Source: Miltoncostaea sp963823515 (GTDB taxonomy: Bacteria > Actinomycetota > Thermoleophilia > Miltoncostaeales > Miltoncostaeaceae). Taken from it: 64,000 bases of DNA. The number at the start of each line of letters is the position of its first letter. Positions within the stretch are counted from its first letter, which is position 1. Below are positions 43,775 to 52,206 of this stretch, one piece after another. Under the pieces are notes generated by a model. That model was not told where the DNA came from. It saw nothing but the letters and a program-made list of their open reading frames with translations, and did not search any database. The position numbers and the translations under genes are program-made. The stretch is from NCBI GenBank assembly GCA_963823515.1, contig CAWGMB010000001.1:175913-239912 (forward strand). Reading direction: 5' to 3'.

Positions 43775-44719
43775 TCACCCTCCCAGGGCCGGGGCGGCCG
43801 GGCCGCCGCCGTCGCGACGAGCCTTCCGCAGCGACGCGCCGATCGCGGTGCCGATGATCACGGCGATCACCCCGAGCGAGATCCAGACCGGGAGCTTGCC
43901 CACGTCCGTGAGGAACATCTTCGCGCCGACGAACACCAGCACCAGCGCCAGCCCCGTCTGGAGGTAGGCGAACCGGGGGATCGTCCCGGCGAGCAGGAAG
44001 TACATCGCCCGCAGGCCGAGGATCGCGAAGACGTTGGCCGTGAAGACGATGAAGACGTCATCCGTGATGGCGAAGATGGCGGGCACCGAGTCGATGGCGA
44101 ACACCACGTCCATCGTCTCGACGGCCACGAGGGCGGCGAGCAGTGGGGTCGCGATCCATCGGCCACCCTCCCGGACCAGGAACCGCTGGCCGCGGACCTC
44201 GTCGCTCACCGGGATGAACCGTCGCATGAGGCGGACGACGGGGTTGCGGTCGGGATGCACCTCGACGCTGTGCCCGCGCGCCATCCTGATGCCGGTGTAG
44301 ACCAGGAACGCGCCGAAGGCGTAGACGATCCAGTCGATGTTGTTCAGCAGCACCGCGCCGAGGGCGATGAACAGCGCGCGGAACGCGATCGCGCCGATGA
44401 TGCCCCAGAAGAGCACGCGGTGCTGGTACTTCGCAGGTATGGCGAAGTAGCTGAAGATCAGGGAGAAGACGAAGATGTTGTCGACCGAGAGGCTCTTCTC
44501 GATCAGGTAGCCGGCGAGGTACTCGCCGCCCGCCTCGGGCCCACGCCACACCCAGATCAGACCGCCGAACGCGAGCCCGATGCCGGCGTAGAACGCGCTC
44601 AGCCACCCCGCCTCGCGCAGCGACACCTCGTGGGCGTCGCGGTGCAGGACGAAGAGATCGAGGGCCAACAGGAACAGGGTGAAGGCCACCACCGCGGCCC
44701 ATGCCCACCACGGGACCAT
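43775..44719 (-). CDS. TerC/Alx family membrane protein
   Basis: A 314-residue protein with about nine helices, from ATG 44719. The TerC signature with acidic membrane residues is present: EKSLSVDNIFVFSLIFSYF and ETMDVVFAIDSVPAIFAI. TerC/Alx/MeeF proteins are linked to Mn2+ export and to metalation of exported proteins. The leader holds a yybP-ykoY riboswitch, which independently supports a manganese role. Ends with a Gly/Ala-rich tail. Confidence 0.93.
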   Translation of the reverse strand: MVPWWAWAAVVAFTLFLLALDLFVLHRDAHEVSLREAGWLSAFYAGIGLAFGGLIWVWRGPEAGGEYLAGYLIEKSLSVDNIFVFSLIFSYFAIPAKYQHRVLFWGIIGAIAFRALFIALGAVLLNNIDWIVYAFGAFLVYTGIRMARGHSVEVHPDRNPVVRLMRRFIPVSDEVRGQRFLVREGGRWIATPLLAALVAVETMDVVFAIDSVPAIFAITDDVFIVFTANVFAILGLRAMYFLLAGTIPRFAYLQTGLALVLVFVGAKMFLTDVGKLPVWISLGVIAVIIGTAIGASLRKARRDGGGPAAPALGG

Positions 44720-44751
44720 CTCGCAGACCTCCGGCTCGACGTGACGTGTCA

Positions 44752-44852
44752 GCCGAAGGTCTCTCCCAGGCCCCGATTCTCGCGGCTCCGCGTCGCCGGG
44801 CCGGTGTGGCCGCACTGACGACGACGCGCGCCGGGGATACTCCCCTTCGTAG
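44752..44852 (-). ncRNA. yybP-ykoY (manganese) riboswitch upstream of terC
   Basis: The minus-strand leader of terC contains the two hallmark loops of this class in the right order: AAGGGGAGTA just after the predicted transcription start, and GGGAGAGACCTTCGG about 75 nt later, with complementary GC-rich arms between. Known examples bind Mn2+ and turn on exporters such as MntP, YoaB/TerC-like and Alx proteins. The 33-nt spacer to ATG 44719 would hold the expression platform. Confidence 0.8.
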
Positions 44853-44858
44853 ACGGCG

Positions 44859-44887
44859 ACGATAGCAAGACAGCAGAATCACGACAA
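44859..44887 (-). promoter_or_regulatory. Promoter for the riboswitch-terC transcript
   Basis: On the minus strand, TTGTCG (plus-strand 44882-44887) and TATCGT (44859-44864) are separated by 17 bp; transcription would begin near 44852, at the first riboswitch bases. The surrounding sequence is A/T-rich compared with its neighbours. Confidence 0.65.
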
Positions 44888-44939
44888 GTGCGTCATATAA
44901 AAGGCGCCGTGATGCGCCCGGGCGGGGCCGGATCGCTCG

Positions 44940-45005
44940 GGCCCCGACGGGCGGCCTCTCGATGGCGAGCCCGGGCAGGTCGCCCGCGACGGCATCGGGT
45001 GTCAT
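44940..45005 (-). pseudogene. Remnant of a second methyltransferase 3' end
   Basis: The minus strand reads MTPDAVAGDLPGLAIERP, nearly the same as MTPEAVAAELPGLAIERA near the C-terminus of the intact methyltransferase just upstream (45023-45616). Nucleotide identity extends a little to either side (CCCGCGCGT before the Met codon). Nothing else of the second copy is visible, so this is a fragment left by a partial tandem duplication. Confidence 0.6.
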
Positions 45006-45022
45006 CGGGGAACGCGCGGGCC

Positions 45023-45616
45023 TCAGGACCCCGGGGGCCGCGCGGCGCGCACGAGGGTGTCGATGGCCTGCCGGCCGTCCACGGGACGGCGCACCCGCTC
45101 GGCCCTCTCGATGGCGAGCCCCGGTAGCTCGGCCGCGACGGCCTCGGGCGTCATCAGGACGCGCGGGTCGCGCGGGCCGCCGACGCCCTCATCCAGGTTG
45201 AGGAGGTCATGGCCGATTACCAGCAGGGTGCCTCCCGGGGCGAGTGCCCCGGCCGCGCGGTCGAGCATGCGGGCGCGCTCGGGCGGCGGCAGGTGGACGT
45301 AGGCGACGACCACGAGATCGGCGCTCCCGGGGGCCGGCTCGTAGGTGGTCACGTCGCCCAGGACCCAGTCGACCTCGACGCCGGAGGCCCCGGCCAAGCG
45401 CCGGCCCTTCGCCAGGGCGACCGTGGAGAAGTCGTACGCCGTGACGCTCCAGCCGCGGCCTGCCAGCCAGACCGCGTTGCGCCCCTCACCGCAGCCCATG
45501 TCGAGCGCGCGGCCGGGCGCCATCCCCTCCACCTCGGCGCGCAGGAAGCGGTTGGGCTCGCCCGACCAGATCAGGCCGGGAGCCTCGTAGCGCCGGTCCC
45601 AGTCGCGGCGGCTCAT
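45023..45616 (-). CDS. Class I SAM-dependent methyltransferase (TehB-like)
   Basis: A 197-residue methyltransferase from ATG 45616. It begins MSRRDWDRRYEAPGLIWSGE, common in small TehB/thiopurine-type enzymes, and has motif I ALDMGCGEGRNAVWLAGRG, motif II TAYDFSTVALAKGR and ADLVVVAYVHLPPPER. Such enzymes methylate small molecules, sometimes in tellurite resistance; the nearby TerC makes that tempting but is not evidence. The end of the gene is partly duplicated downstream. Confidence 0.85.
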   Translation of the reverse strand: MSRRDWDRRYEAPGLIWSGEPNRFLRAEVEGMAPGRALDMGCGEGRNAVWLAGRGWSVTAYDFSTVALAKGRRLAGASGVEVDWVLGDVTTYEPAPGSADLVVVAYVHLPPPERARMLDRAAGALAPGGTLLVIGHDLLNLDEGVGGPRDPRVLMTPEAVAAELPGLAIERAERVRRPVDGRQAIDTLVRAARPPGS

Positions 45617-45669
45617 CGTGGACCCCTGCGGGGCGGCCGGGCGGTCCGCCCGGCCGTGATCCGGGCTGC

Positions 45670-46101
45670 TCACGGCCGGGCGACCCGCTCCAGCACGCGT
45701 CCCAGCCGCTCGCCCGCCTCGCGCGCGACGGGCTCCAACCGGGGGTTGCCCACCATGCCGAGCATCGTCTCGGCCGACACCGCGCTGACGTGCGTCTGTC
45801 CGCCGTCGGTGAACACCACGACGTTGCACGGCAGCAGCGCCCCGAGCTCCAGCTCGGCCTCGAGCGCGCGGTGGGCGAGCGGCGGGTTGCAGGCGCCGAG
45901 GATCACGTAGGGCTCGCGCTCGACACCGAGCTTCTCGCGCATCGTCGCCTGGACGTCGATCTCGGTGAGCACGCCGAAGCCCTCGGCCGCGAGGGCCATG
46001 CGCGTGCGCGCGAGCACCTCGTCGAAGTCGCCCGGCGCTTCGACACGGTCGGAATAGGCGGTCTCGGTCATCGTCACGGATCTGCTCTCCTGGTCGGTCA
46101 T
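45670..46101 (-). CDS. DUF302 family protein
   Basis: A 143-residue protein; ATG 46101 overlaps the stop of the AhpD-like gene (ATGA), so it is taken as the start although ATG 46071 also works. DUF302 features: FDEVLARTRMALAAEGFGVL, EIDVQATMREKLGVEREPY, YVILGACNPPLAHRALE and LGALLPCNVVVF. The conserved cysteines in GACNP and LPCNV are present. DUF302 proteins occur with sulfur and thiol-redox genes, consistent with this operon; function unproven. Confidence 0.88.
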   Translation of the reverse strand: MTDQESRSVTMTETAYSDRVEAPGDFDEVLARTRMALAAEGFGVLTEIDVQATMREKLGVEREPYVILGACNPPLAHRALEAELELGALLPCNVVVFTDGGQTHVSAVSAETMLGMVGNPRLEPVAREAGERLGRVLERVARP

Positions 46102-46541
46102 TCGATGGGTGGGGGCTGGTCGCCGGCGGCGATCATCGCGCGGTTCCACGCGTTGATCCCCGTGATCACGACCACCAGCCCGGTCAGCCCGTCCTCTCCG
46201 AGTTGCGCGTCCACCTCGTCGTAGAGGTCCTCGGGCACGGGGCCCCCGGACAGGACGGTGAGCGCCTCGGCGAGCGCCAGTGCCGCACGCTCGCCGTCGG
46301 TGAAGAACGGCGCCTCGCGCCACGTGGCCAGCGCGTCGAGCCGGCGTTGGTGCTCGCCGGCCTTCAGCGCCAGGCGGATGTGCAGGTCGACGCAGTACGC
46401 GCAGCCGTTGACCTGCGAGATCCGCACCTTCACCAGCTCGGCGAGGCCGTGGTCGAGGGTGGACGCCCGGGTGAGGGCGGCGAGGGCCCGGTAGGCCTCC
46501 GGCGCGGCGCGGCGGAAGTCCATTCGCTGAGTGCGCACCAT
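46098..46541 (-). CDS. Carboxymuconolactone decarboxylase / AhpD-like protein
   Basis: A 147-residue all-helical protein. The redox-active motif CAYCVDLHIRLA (CxxC followed by Asp-x-His) is the AhpD signature, preceded by LAELVKVRISQVNG. Such proteins are alkylhydroperoxidases or thiol-disulfide partners. The ATG at 46541 overlaps the MMPL stop and its stop overlaps the DUF302 start, so the three are translationally coupled. Confidence 0.9.
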   Translation of the reverse strand: MVRTQRMDFRRAAPEAYRALAALTRASTLDHGLAELVKVRISQVNGCAYCVDLHIRLALKAGEHQRRLDALATWREAPFFTDGERAALALAEALTVLSGGPVPEDLYDEVDAQLGEDGLTGLVVVITGINAWNRAMIAAGDQPPPIE

Positions 46542-48646
46542 CAGTGACCGAACCTGACCTCGGGGAGGACCCGGTGCAGCCACTGCGGGCGCCACCAGGC
46601 CCAGCGGCCGGCGAGTCGCAGGGCGACCGGGACCAGCAGCAGCCGGACCAGCAGGGCATCGAGGAGGACCGCGACGCCGAGGATCACGCCCATCTCCTTG
46701 GGCGGGAGCGGGCCGGACAGCGCGAAGGTGAAGAACACCGCGACCATCACGGCCGCCGCCGCCAGGATGACCCTGCCCGAGTGGGCCATGCCGCCGATCG
46801 CGGCCTCCTTCGCGTCGTGCGAGCGATCCCAGTGCTCCTTGGCGGAGGACAGCAGGAACACGGTGTAGTCCATCGAGATGGCGAAGATCATGGCGAAGAA
46901 GAACACCGGGCCCCAGGCGTCGAGGAAGCCCTGCGACTCGAAGTTCAGCAGGCCGGAGAGGTGGCCGTCCTGGAAGATCAGGCGCGCGACCCCGAAGGCG
47001 GCGCCGGTGGCGAGCAGGCTCGTGAGGACGCCGATCGCCGCGACGACCGGGGCCTGCAGCGCCACGATCAGCAGCAGGAAGCCGAGGATCAGCACGATCC
47101 CGATCACCAGGGGCGTGTAGGTCTCGAGCACCTTCGCGAGGTCGTGGTTCTCGGCCGCGGCGCCGCCGACCAGCACGCCCGCGGGGAGCGTCGCGCGCAG
47201 CCGGTCGATGGCGTCGCCGGTCGCGGTGTCGGACGGGCCGGTGGCCGGGACCGCCTGCACGAGCGCGAGGCCCTCGCCGCCCGGCTGGGGGGCGAGCACG
47301 CGGGCGATGCCGGGATCGGCGGCGGCGATGTCGGCCGCAGCATCCATGCGGCCGGCCGGGCCGACCAGCTGGAGGGTGCCCGGTGCGCCCGGGCCGAAGG
47401 CCGCGGAGACCTGCTCGTAGCCCTGCCGTGAGGAGTCGCCCGAGGGGACGACCTTGATCGAGGGCATGCCGGTCGTCAGGCCGAGCACCGGGATCGAGAG
47501 CGCGATGAGCGCGACGAGCGCGGGAAGGCCGTAGACGAACGGGCGCCGCCAGAGGCGCTCGGCCCACGCGGCGAAGCGCGGTGAGCGGTGCTCACCCGAG
47601 TGCGCCCAGGGCAGGGCGCCCTTGTCGACCTTCGGCCCGAGCTTGCCGAGGACGGCCGGCAGCAGCGTCAGCGTCGCGGCCAGGATGAAGGCGACCGAGA
47701 TCATGATGCCGAGGGCCATCGAGCGGAACGCGGGGCTGGGAACGAGCATCACGGCCGACAGCGAGATGAGCACGGTGATCCCCGAGAAGAGGACGGCCTT
47801 GCCGGCCGTGTCCATGGTCTCGCCGACCGCGTCCAGGACGGGGCGCTTGGAGCCGAAAAGGGATCCACGGAAGCGCACGACGATGAACAGGGCGTAGTCG
47901 ATGCCCAGGGCGAGGGCGAACATCAGGGCGAAGTTCATCGCCCAGATCGACACCTCGAAGAACTGCGAGGCCACGAAGAGCGCGCCCGCCGAAGAGACCA
48001 GGCCGAGGATCGTGAGCAGAAGCGGCAGGCCGGCGGCCACGAGGGCGCCGAACGCCAGGAGCAGGATGGCGAGGGTCACCGGCCAGCTGATCAGCTCGGA
48101 GCGCAGCATCGCGTCGCGGTTGGCGGTGTTGAAGTCGCTCCACATGCCGGAGGCCCCGGTGAGGTTGACGCTCACCTGGTCGGTGCCGGCGGCGCGCAGC
48201 TCGCCCTTCAGGTCGTCGGCTGCGCGCACCATCTCCATCGGGTCCTTCGCCGATCCGGCCATCACGATGGCCGTGCGGCCGTCGGCGGAGATCGTGGCGC
48301 CCTCCTGGGGCGGCGTGACCGACGCGACCCGCGCGTCGGAGCGCAGGATCGACTCGGTCCGGCTGATGACCGCCGCGTACGCCGGGTCGGCCGTCGTGAG
48401 GTCGGGCGATTGCAGGACGACCATGAGCCCGGAGCTCGCGTTGCCTCCGAAGTTGCTCTGGATCAGGTCGCGCGCCTGGACCGACTGCGAGCCCGAATCC
48501 TCCCAGCCCGCCCCCGAGAGCGCGTGCTCGACGCGTGGAGCCAGGATCCCGAGAGAGATGGCGATGATCGCCCAGGCGATGAACACCGTCCGGGCGCGCG
48601 TCGCCGACCAGCGCCCGAGGCGCCCGATGGGACCGAGCGCGCTCAT
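46541..48646 (-). CDS. MMPL/RND family transporter
   Basis: A 701-residue membrane protein with two repeats of one helix, a large extracytoplasmic domain and five helices. Conserved segments: RTVFIAWAIIAISLGILAP, ALMFALALGIDYALFIVVRF and FAMIFAISMDYTVFLLSSA, the last two with the proton-relay Asp-Tyr pairs of MmpL proteins. The family exports lipids, siderophores or toxic compounds. It lies in an ArsR-headed operon, with 4-nt overlaps to both neighbours, which points to inducible export. Confidence 0.93.
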   Translation of the reverse strand: MSALGPIGRLGRWSATRARTVFIAWAIIAISLGILAPRVEHALSGAGWEDSGSQSVQARDLIQSNFGGNASSGLMVVLQSPDLTTADPAYAAVISRTESILRSDARVASVTPPQEGATISADGRTAIVMAGSAKDPMEMVRAADDLKGELRAAGTDQVSVNLTGASGMWSDFNTANRDAMLRSELISWPVTLAILLLAFGALVAAGLPLLLTILGLVSSAGALFVASQFFEVSIWAMNFALMFALALGIDYALFIVVRFRGSLFGSKRPVLDAVGETMDTAGKAVLFSGITVLISLSAVMLVPSPAFRSMALGIMISVAFILAATLTLLPAVLGKLGPKVDKGALPWAHSGEHRSPRFAAWAERLWRRPFVYGLPALVALIALSIPVLGLTTGMPSIKVVPSGDSSRQGYEQVSAAFGPGAPGTLQLVGPAGRMDAAADIAAADPGIARVLAPQPGGEGLALVQAVPATGPSDTATGDAIDRLRATLPAGVLVGGAAAENHDLAKVLETYTPLVIGIVLILGFLLLIVALQAPVVAAIGVLTSLLATGAAFGVARLIFQDGHLSGLLNFESQGFLDAWGPVFFFAMIFAISMDYTVFLLSSAKEHWDRSHDAKEAAIGGMAHSGRVILAAAAVMVAVFFTFALSGPLPPKEMGVILGVAVLLDALLVRLLLVPVALRLAGRWAWWRPQWLHRVLPEVRFGH

Positions 48647-48885
48647 CGGGGGCACCCGCGCAGACCGGTGACGTGGCGCAGAACGAACGAGGCCGGGCAC
48701 GCGCCCGTGAGGACGAAGGCCCACTGGCTCACGCCCGTCAGCACGGCCAGCAGCAGGAACCATGGGCTGAAGACGACCCCGAGGATCACGCTGGCGAGGG
48801 TCACCGTGCCCGCGAGGGCGAAGAGCGCCCGTTCGAGATACCAGGACCGCTTCCGCGGCCCGTCGGCCTGGCTGGTGGTGCTCAT
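48643..48885 (-). CDS. DUF2892/YgaP-like membrane protein
   Basis: An 80-residue protein with two helices (ALFALAGTVTLASVILGVVF and FLLLAVLTGVSQWAFVLTG) and the family ending TGACPASFVLRHVTG, containing the conserved Cys of YgaP-type inner-membrane proteins. These are often fused or linked to rhodanese domains. Overlaps ArsR and MMPL genes by 4 nt. Confidence 0.88.
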   Translation of the reverse strand: MSTTSQADGPRKRSWYLERALFALAGTVTLASVILGVVFSPWFLLLAVLTGVSQWAFVLTGACPASFVLRHVTGLRGCPR

Positions 48886-49208
48886 CGGGTGACTCCCTCT
48901 TGAATCGTTGACGTGAGCTCATCGAGATGGCGCTGGATGCCGCCGCAGACCTCGTCGCAGAGCGCGAAGACGCCGTCGTCGGCGATGCCGTAGCGCACCG
49001 TGTTGCCGTCCTTCTCGCGCACGAGTAGGCCCGCGCGGTGCAGCAGGCCGAGATGCTTGGAGACGTTCTGCTGGGAGGTCGAGACCGCTACGGTCAGCGC
49101 GCCGACCGTCAAGGGCCCGTCGCGCAGCGCGTCGAGGATCCGGATCCGGGTCGGCTCGCCGAGGAGGCGGAACCGCTCGGCGATCACCTGCGCCATCGCC
49201 ACGTTCAT
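48882..49208 (-). CDS. ArsR-family transcriptional regulator
   Basis: A 108-residue winged-helix repressor; ATG 49208 gives the family length. Helices: AERFRLLGEPTRIRILDALR, recognition STSQQNVSKHLGLLHRAGLL, wing VREKDGNTVRYGIAD. Two cysteines in the last helix (LCDEVCGGI) recall persulfide- or metal-sensing members such as BigR/SqrR, though spacing differs from the best-known pairs. First gene of the MMPL operon and divergent from the TauE gene. Confidence 0.88.
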   Translation of the reverse strand: MNVAMAQVIAERFRLLGEPTRIRILDALRDGPLTVGALTVAVSTSQQNVSKHLGLLHRAGLLVREKDGNTVRYGIADDGVFALCDEVCGGIQRHLDELTSTIQEGVTR

Positions 49209-49343
49209 CTGATGTCTGACCGCCACCGCACCCCTCCGGCTCGCTGATTCGATTACACTACTGCACAACTACACAGTTGACAAGATGTGGAGATCGGCAT
49301 GTCCCCCCTGTCGGTGAGATCTCTCGCGGATCCGGTGCGCTGA

Positions 49344-50111
49344 GTGGGGTACGTCCTCTTGGCGCTGCCGCTCGGCCTGCTGGCGGGGGCGATGCTCGGC
49401 ACGCTCGGCGCCGGAGGCAGCGTCCTCACGGTGCCCGCCCTGGTCTACCTGCTGGGGCAGCCCGTCAGCGAGGCGACCACCGCGGCCCTCGTGATCGTCT
49501 CCGCGAACGCCGCCGTCGGCGCCCTCGAGAACGCGAGGAGGGGGACGATCGACGTGCGGCTGGCGGCGGGCTTCGGGTCGGCCAGCATCGCCGGCGCCCT
49601 CGCCGGCAGCTACCTCAACGCCCTCGCGCGCGGCGAGGCGGTGCTCTTCCTCCTCGCCCTGGTCATGCTCGGCTCGGCATGGTCGCTGTGGCGCGGCCGG
49701 CCCGAGCGTGCGGCCGCGCCGAGGCGGGGCGGCCTGGTCCGCGTCGCCCTCGTGGTGTCCCTCGGGGTGGCCGTGGGGGTGCTGACCGGGTTCTTCGGGG
49801 TGGGCGGCGGGTTCCTGATCGTCCCGGCCCTCGTGGTGCTGCTCGGAGTGCCGGTGCGCCTGGCGATCGGCACGTCGTTGATGATCATCACCATCACGGC
49901 CCTGGCGGGGCTCGCCGGCCATCTGGTGAGCGGGGGCGTCTCGTGGCCCGTGACGATCGCGTTCGGAGGCGCGGGGATGGTGGGCGCCTGGGTCGGGAGC
50001 CGGCGCGGCGGTCACCTCTCCGACGAGACGCTCGGCCGGGCCTTCGCGGTGATGCTGGTGGTCGTGGCCCTCTTCCTGCTGGTGGTGAACGGCCTCGCGC
50101 TGGCGGGCTGA
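49344..50111 (+). CDS. TauE/SafE family permease (sulfite/organosulfonate export)
   Basis: A 255-residue membrane protein, GTG 49344, with about eight helices in two repeats. The repeat signatures LGTLGAGGSVLTVPALVYLL and FFGVGGGFLIVPALVVLLG are diagnostic. TauE/SafE proteins move sulfite, sulfoacetate or thiosulfate-type anions. It is divergent from the ArsR regulator, with a 135-bp spacer that includes an A/T-rich stretch near 49255-49285 suited to hold the shared operator. Confidence 0.9.
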   Translation: MGYVLLALPLGLLAGAMLGTLGAGGSVLTVPALVYLLGQPVSEATTAALVIVSANAAVGALENARRGTIDVRLAAGFGSASIAGALAGSYLNALARGEAVLFLLALVMLGSAWSLWRGRPERAAAPRRGGLVRVALVVSLGVAVGVLTGFFGVGGGFLIVPALVVLLGVPVRLAIGTSLMIITITALAGLAGHLVSGGVSWPVTIAFGGAGMVGAWVGSRRGGHLSDETLGRAFAVMLVVVALFLLVVNGLALAG

Positions 50112-50255
50112 GGCGCGCCGCCGGGCCGCGCGCTGCGGATCACTACGGAGGCGCCGCCCGCTGTGAACCGCACGCGTCGAGGACGCACCCCGATGCCGGG
50201 CTCGACGCCCGGGGTCAACGTTGTGAGTGGAAGGCAGCCCATACGAAAGGTCGCC

Positions 50256-50960
50256 ATGTCCTCCACGCGTCAGTCCCGGCGCCTTCTCGTCATCGCCAAC
50301 GAGACCTGCGTCGGTGCGGAGCTCTTCGAGACCCTGCGCGAGCGCGCCGACGGTTCGGACAGCGAGGTCCTGGTCGTCGCGCCGGCCCTGACATCGCGGC
50401 TCCGCTACTGGATGTCCGATGAGGACCCGGGCATCGCGGCGGCCGAGCGCCGCCTCGCCGAGTCGCTGGAGCGCTGCGGAGCGTCGGGCATCCCCGCCCA
50501 CGGCGCGCTCGGCGACGCCGACCCGCTCCAGGCCCTGGATGACGGCATGCGCTCCTTCTCGCCCACCGAGGTGGTCATCGCGACCCACCCCGAGGGGCGC
50601 TCCAACTGGCTCGAGAGCGGAATGGTGGCGCAGGCGCGGGAGCGCTTCGACGTCCCGATCACCCATGTGGTCGTGGACGCCGCCCACGACGAGGCCCGGC
50701 TGGTCGAGCGCGAGCCCGCCAGCCCCGGGGCTCCCGCGCGGGAGCGCCACACCGCCCGCGACCTGACATTGCTCGCGATCGCCGGCGTGCTCGCGATCGC
50801 CGGCAGCTTCCTCTCGTTCATCTTCTACGCGGTCGACGCCTCGGACTGGGTCATCTGGACGTGGGTGCTGATCTTCGACCTCGGCTTCAAGATCGTCGCC
50901 TTCGCGCTGTTGTGGGCGCTCTTCCAGCGACGCGCGCGCGCGGACCGGCTCGACATGTAG
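50256..50960 (+). CDS. USP-like nucleotide-binding protein with two C-terminal helices
   Basis: A 234-residue protein; ATG 50256 follows GAAAGG. The N-terminal ~150 residues resemble a universal stress protein/Rossmann-like domain (RLLVIANETCVGAELFETLR, DDGMRSFSPTEVVIATHPEG, FDVPITHVVVD). Two helices follow (LTLLAIAGVLAIAGSFLSFI and WTWVLIFDLGFKIVAFALLW). A membrane-tethered USP is less common than soluble forms. Neighbours give no functional hint. Confidence 0.75.
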   Translation: MSSTRQSRRLLVIANETCVGAELFETLRERADGSDSEVLVVAPALTSRLRYWMSDEDPGIAAAERRLAESLERCGASGIPAHGALGDADPLQALDDGMRSFSPTEVVIATHPEGRSNWLESGMVAQARERFDVPITHVVVDAAHDEARLVEREPASPGAPARERHTARDLTLLAIAGVLAIAGSFLSFIFYAVDASDWVIWTWVLIFDLGFKIVAFALLWALFQRRARADRLDM

Positions 50961-50977
50961 GCGGCCCGGCCGCGGCC

Positions 50978-51571
50978 CTACCGCGCCTCGAGCAGGATCA
51001 CGTGGCCGCCGAGGTGCGACTCCTCGCCGACGATCGAGAACCCCGCCGCGGCGACGCTGCGGCGGGTGTCGCGATCGAGCCGGCAGCCGCCCGCGATCCG
51101 GCTCCAGAGCGGATTGGCGAGCGCCTGGGCGCGCGCGATGCCCGGGCGGGGGCTGCGGACGTGCTCGAGGACGCGCAGCCGCCCGCCGGGCCGCAGCACC
51201 CGTCGCGCCTCGCGCAGGGCCGCGGCGGGATCGTCGACGGTACAGAGCACCAGGGCGAAGACCACCGCGTCGAAGGAGTCGTCGGCGAACGGGAGTGCCT
51301 CGGCCCGGGCGACGACCAGCCGAGCCGAGGGCGCGCGCGCGGCGGCCCGCTGGACCGCCGCCGCATCCGGCTCGACGGCGGTGACGCGGGCCCCCGGCGG
51401 GTGGTAGGTGAGCTGGCGGCCCGTGCCGGCGCCGACCTCGAGGATCTCCCCGTCGAGGCCGTCCGACAGCGCGCGCCGGAGGCGGGAGAGTCCGGCGCGG
51501 TCGAGGACGCCGACGAACCCGTCGTAGAGGCCGGGCCAGAGGCGGCCTCCCGGCCCCCGGCCCCTGGTCAG
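50978..51571 (-). CDS. Class I SAM-dependent methyltransferase (UbiE-like)
   Basis: Methyltransferase with motif I EILEVGAGTGRQLTYHPPG, VTAVEPDAAAVQRA, FADDSFDAVVFALVLCTVDD and LRPGGRLRVLEHVRSPRPG; the C-terminal block GHVILLEAR ends the fold. The conserved part begins at GRLWPGLYDGFVG. No ATG or GTG precedes it closely in frame; a CTG at 51571 overlaps the stop of a 39-codon frame, and a GTG at 51694 is farther up. Substrate unknown; related proteins methylate phospholipids or quinones. Confidence 0.82.
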   Translation of the reverse strand: MTRGRGPGGRLWPGLYDGFVGVLDRAGLSRLRRALSDGLDGEILEVGAGTGRQLTYHPPGARVTAVEPDAAAVQRAAARAPSARLVVARAEALPFADDSFDAVVFALVLCTVDDPAAALREARRVLRPGGRLRVLEHVRSPRPGIARAQALANPLWSRIAGGCRLDRDTRRSVAAAGFSIVGEESHLGGHVILLEAR

Positions 51572-51687
51572 GACGTCGCCGGGGACGGCCCGAGGGCCCC
51601 GATGAGGCGTCCGGCCATTCGCTCGCGCGCGGCCTGGACCGATGGGTCCTGGCTCGTCGCATCCCCGATGCGGGTGAACCGTGCCAT
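51568..51687 (-). CDS. Possible small protein (39 aa)
   Basis: ATG 51687 to TGA 51568 encodes MARFTRIGDATSQDPSVQAA then a basic helix RERMAGRLIGALG. It ends exactly where the methyltransferase begins. No family recognised; supported only by its position and tidy composition. Confidence 0.3.
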   Translation of the reverse strand: MARFTRIGDATSQDPSVQAARERMAGRLIGALGPSPATS

Positions 51688-51837
51688 GCGCCACTCCCCC
51701 TCGTCTGGGCTCCGTCCTCAGGGCGGTCCATGCGGTCGCCGACCGACCAGCGGCCTCCACGCTAGTCGAGCGCACCCAGGTCTACGAGGGGCCGGGCCAG
51801 AAGGGGTACGTGGGCCCGCTCTGCCCCTGAGCGTGAG

Positions 51838-52206
51838 CTAGTCCGGGGGGTCGACCGCGTGGGCGACCAGCGCCGCGCGGTCGCACCACTCCGTGCTCAG
51901 CTCGTGCGTGGCGGCGAGCACCACGGCCGGCGCCACGCCCGCTTCGAGGGCCTCCTGCCACCGTGGTGCGCACAGGCACCACCGGTCTCCCTCCCTCAGC
52001 CCCGCGAAGCCCCACTCCGGATGCGGCGTGGAGAGGTCGTTGCCGCACTCGGCCGAGAAGGCGAGGAACGCGGCGGTCATCACCGCGCAGACCGTGTGCA
52101 CGCCGACGTCGCCCGCGGCCGTGTTGCAGCACCCGTCGCGCAGGTAACCGGTGAGGGGGTCGGCCGAGCAGAGCTCCAGCTCGCCGCCGAGGACGTTCAG
52201 GGCCAT
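51838..52206 (-). CDS. DUF2237 family protein
   Basis: A 122-residue protein, ATG 52206. DUF2237 hallmarks are all present: LNVLGGELELCSADPLTGYL at the start, RDGCCNTAAGDVGVHTVCAV, GNDLSTPHPEWGFAGL and DRWCLCAPRWQEAL. Cysteines are numerous and conserved in the family. Biochemical role unknown. Single gene. Confidence 0.92.
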   Translation of the reverse strand: MALNVLGGELELCSADPLTGYLRDGCCNTAAGDVGVHTVCAVMTAAFLAFSAECGNDLSTPHPEWGFAGLREGDRWCLCAPRWQEALEAGVAPAVVLAATHELSTEWCDRAALVAHAVDPPD

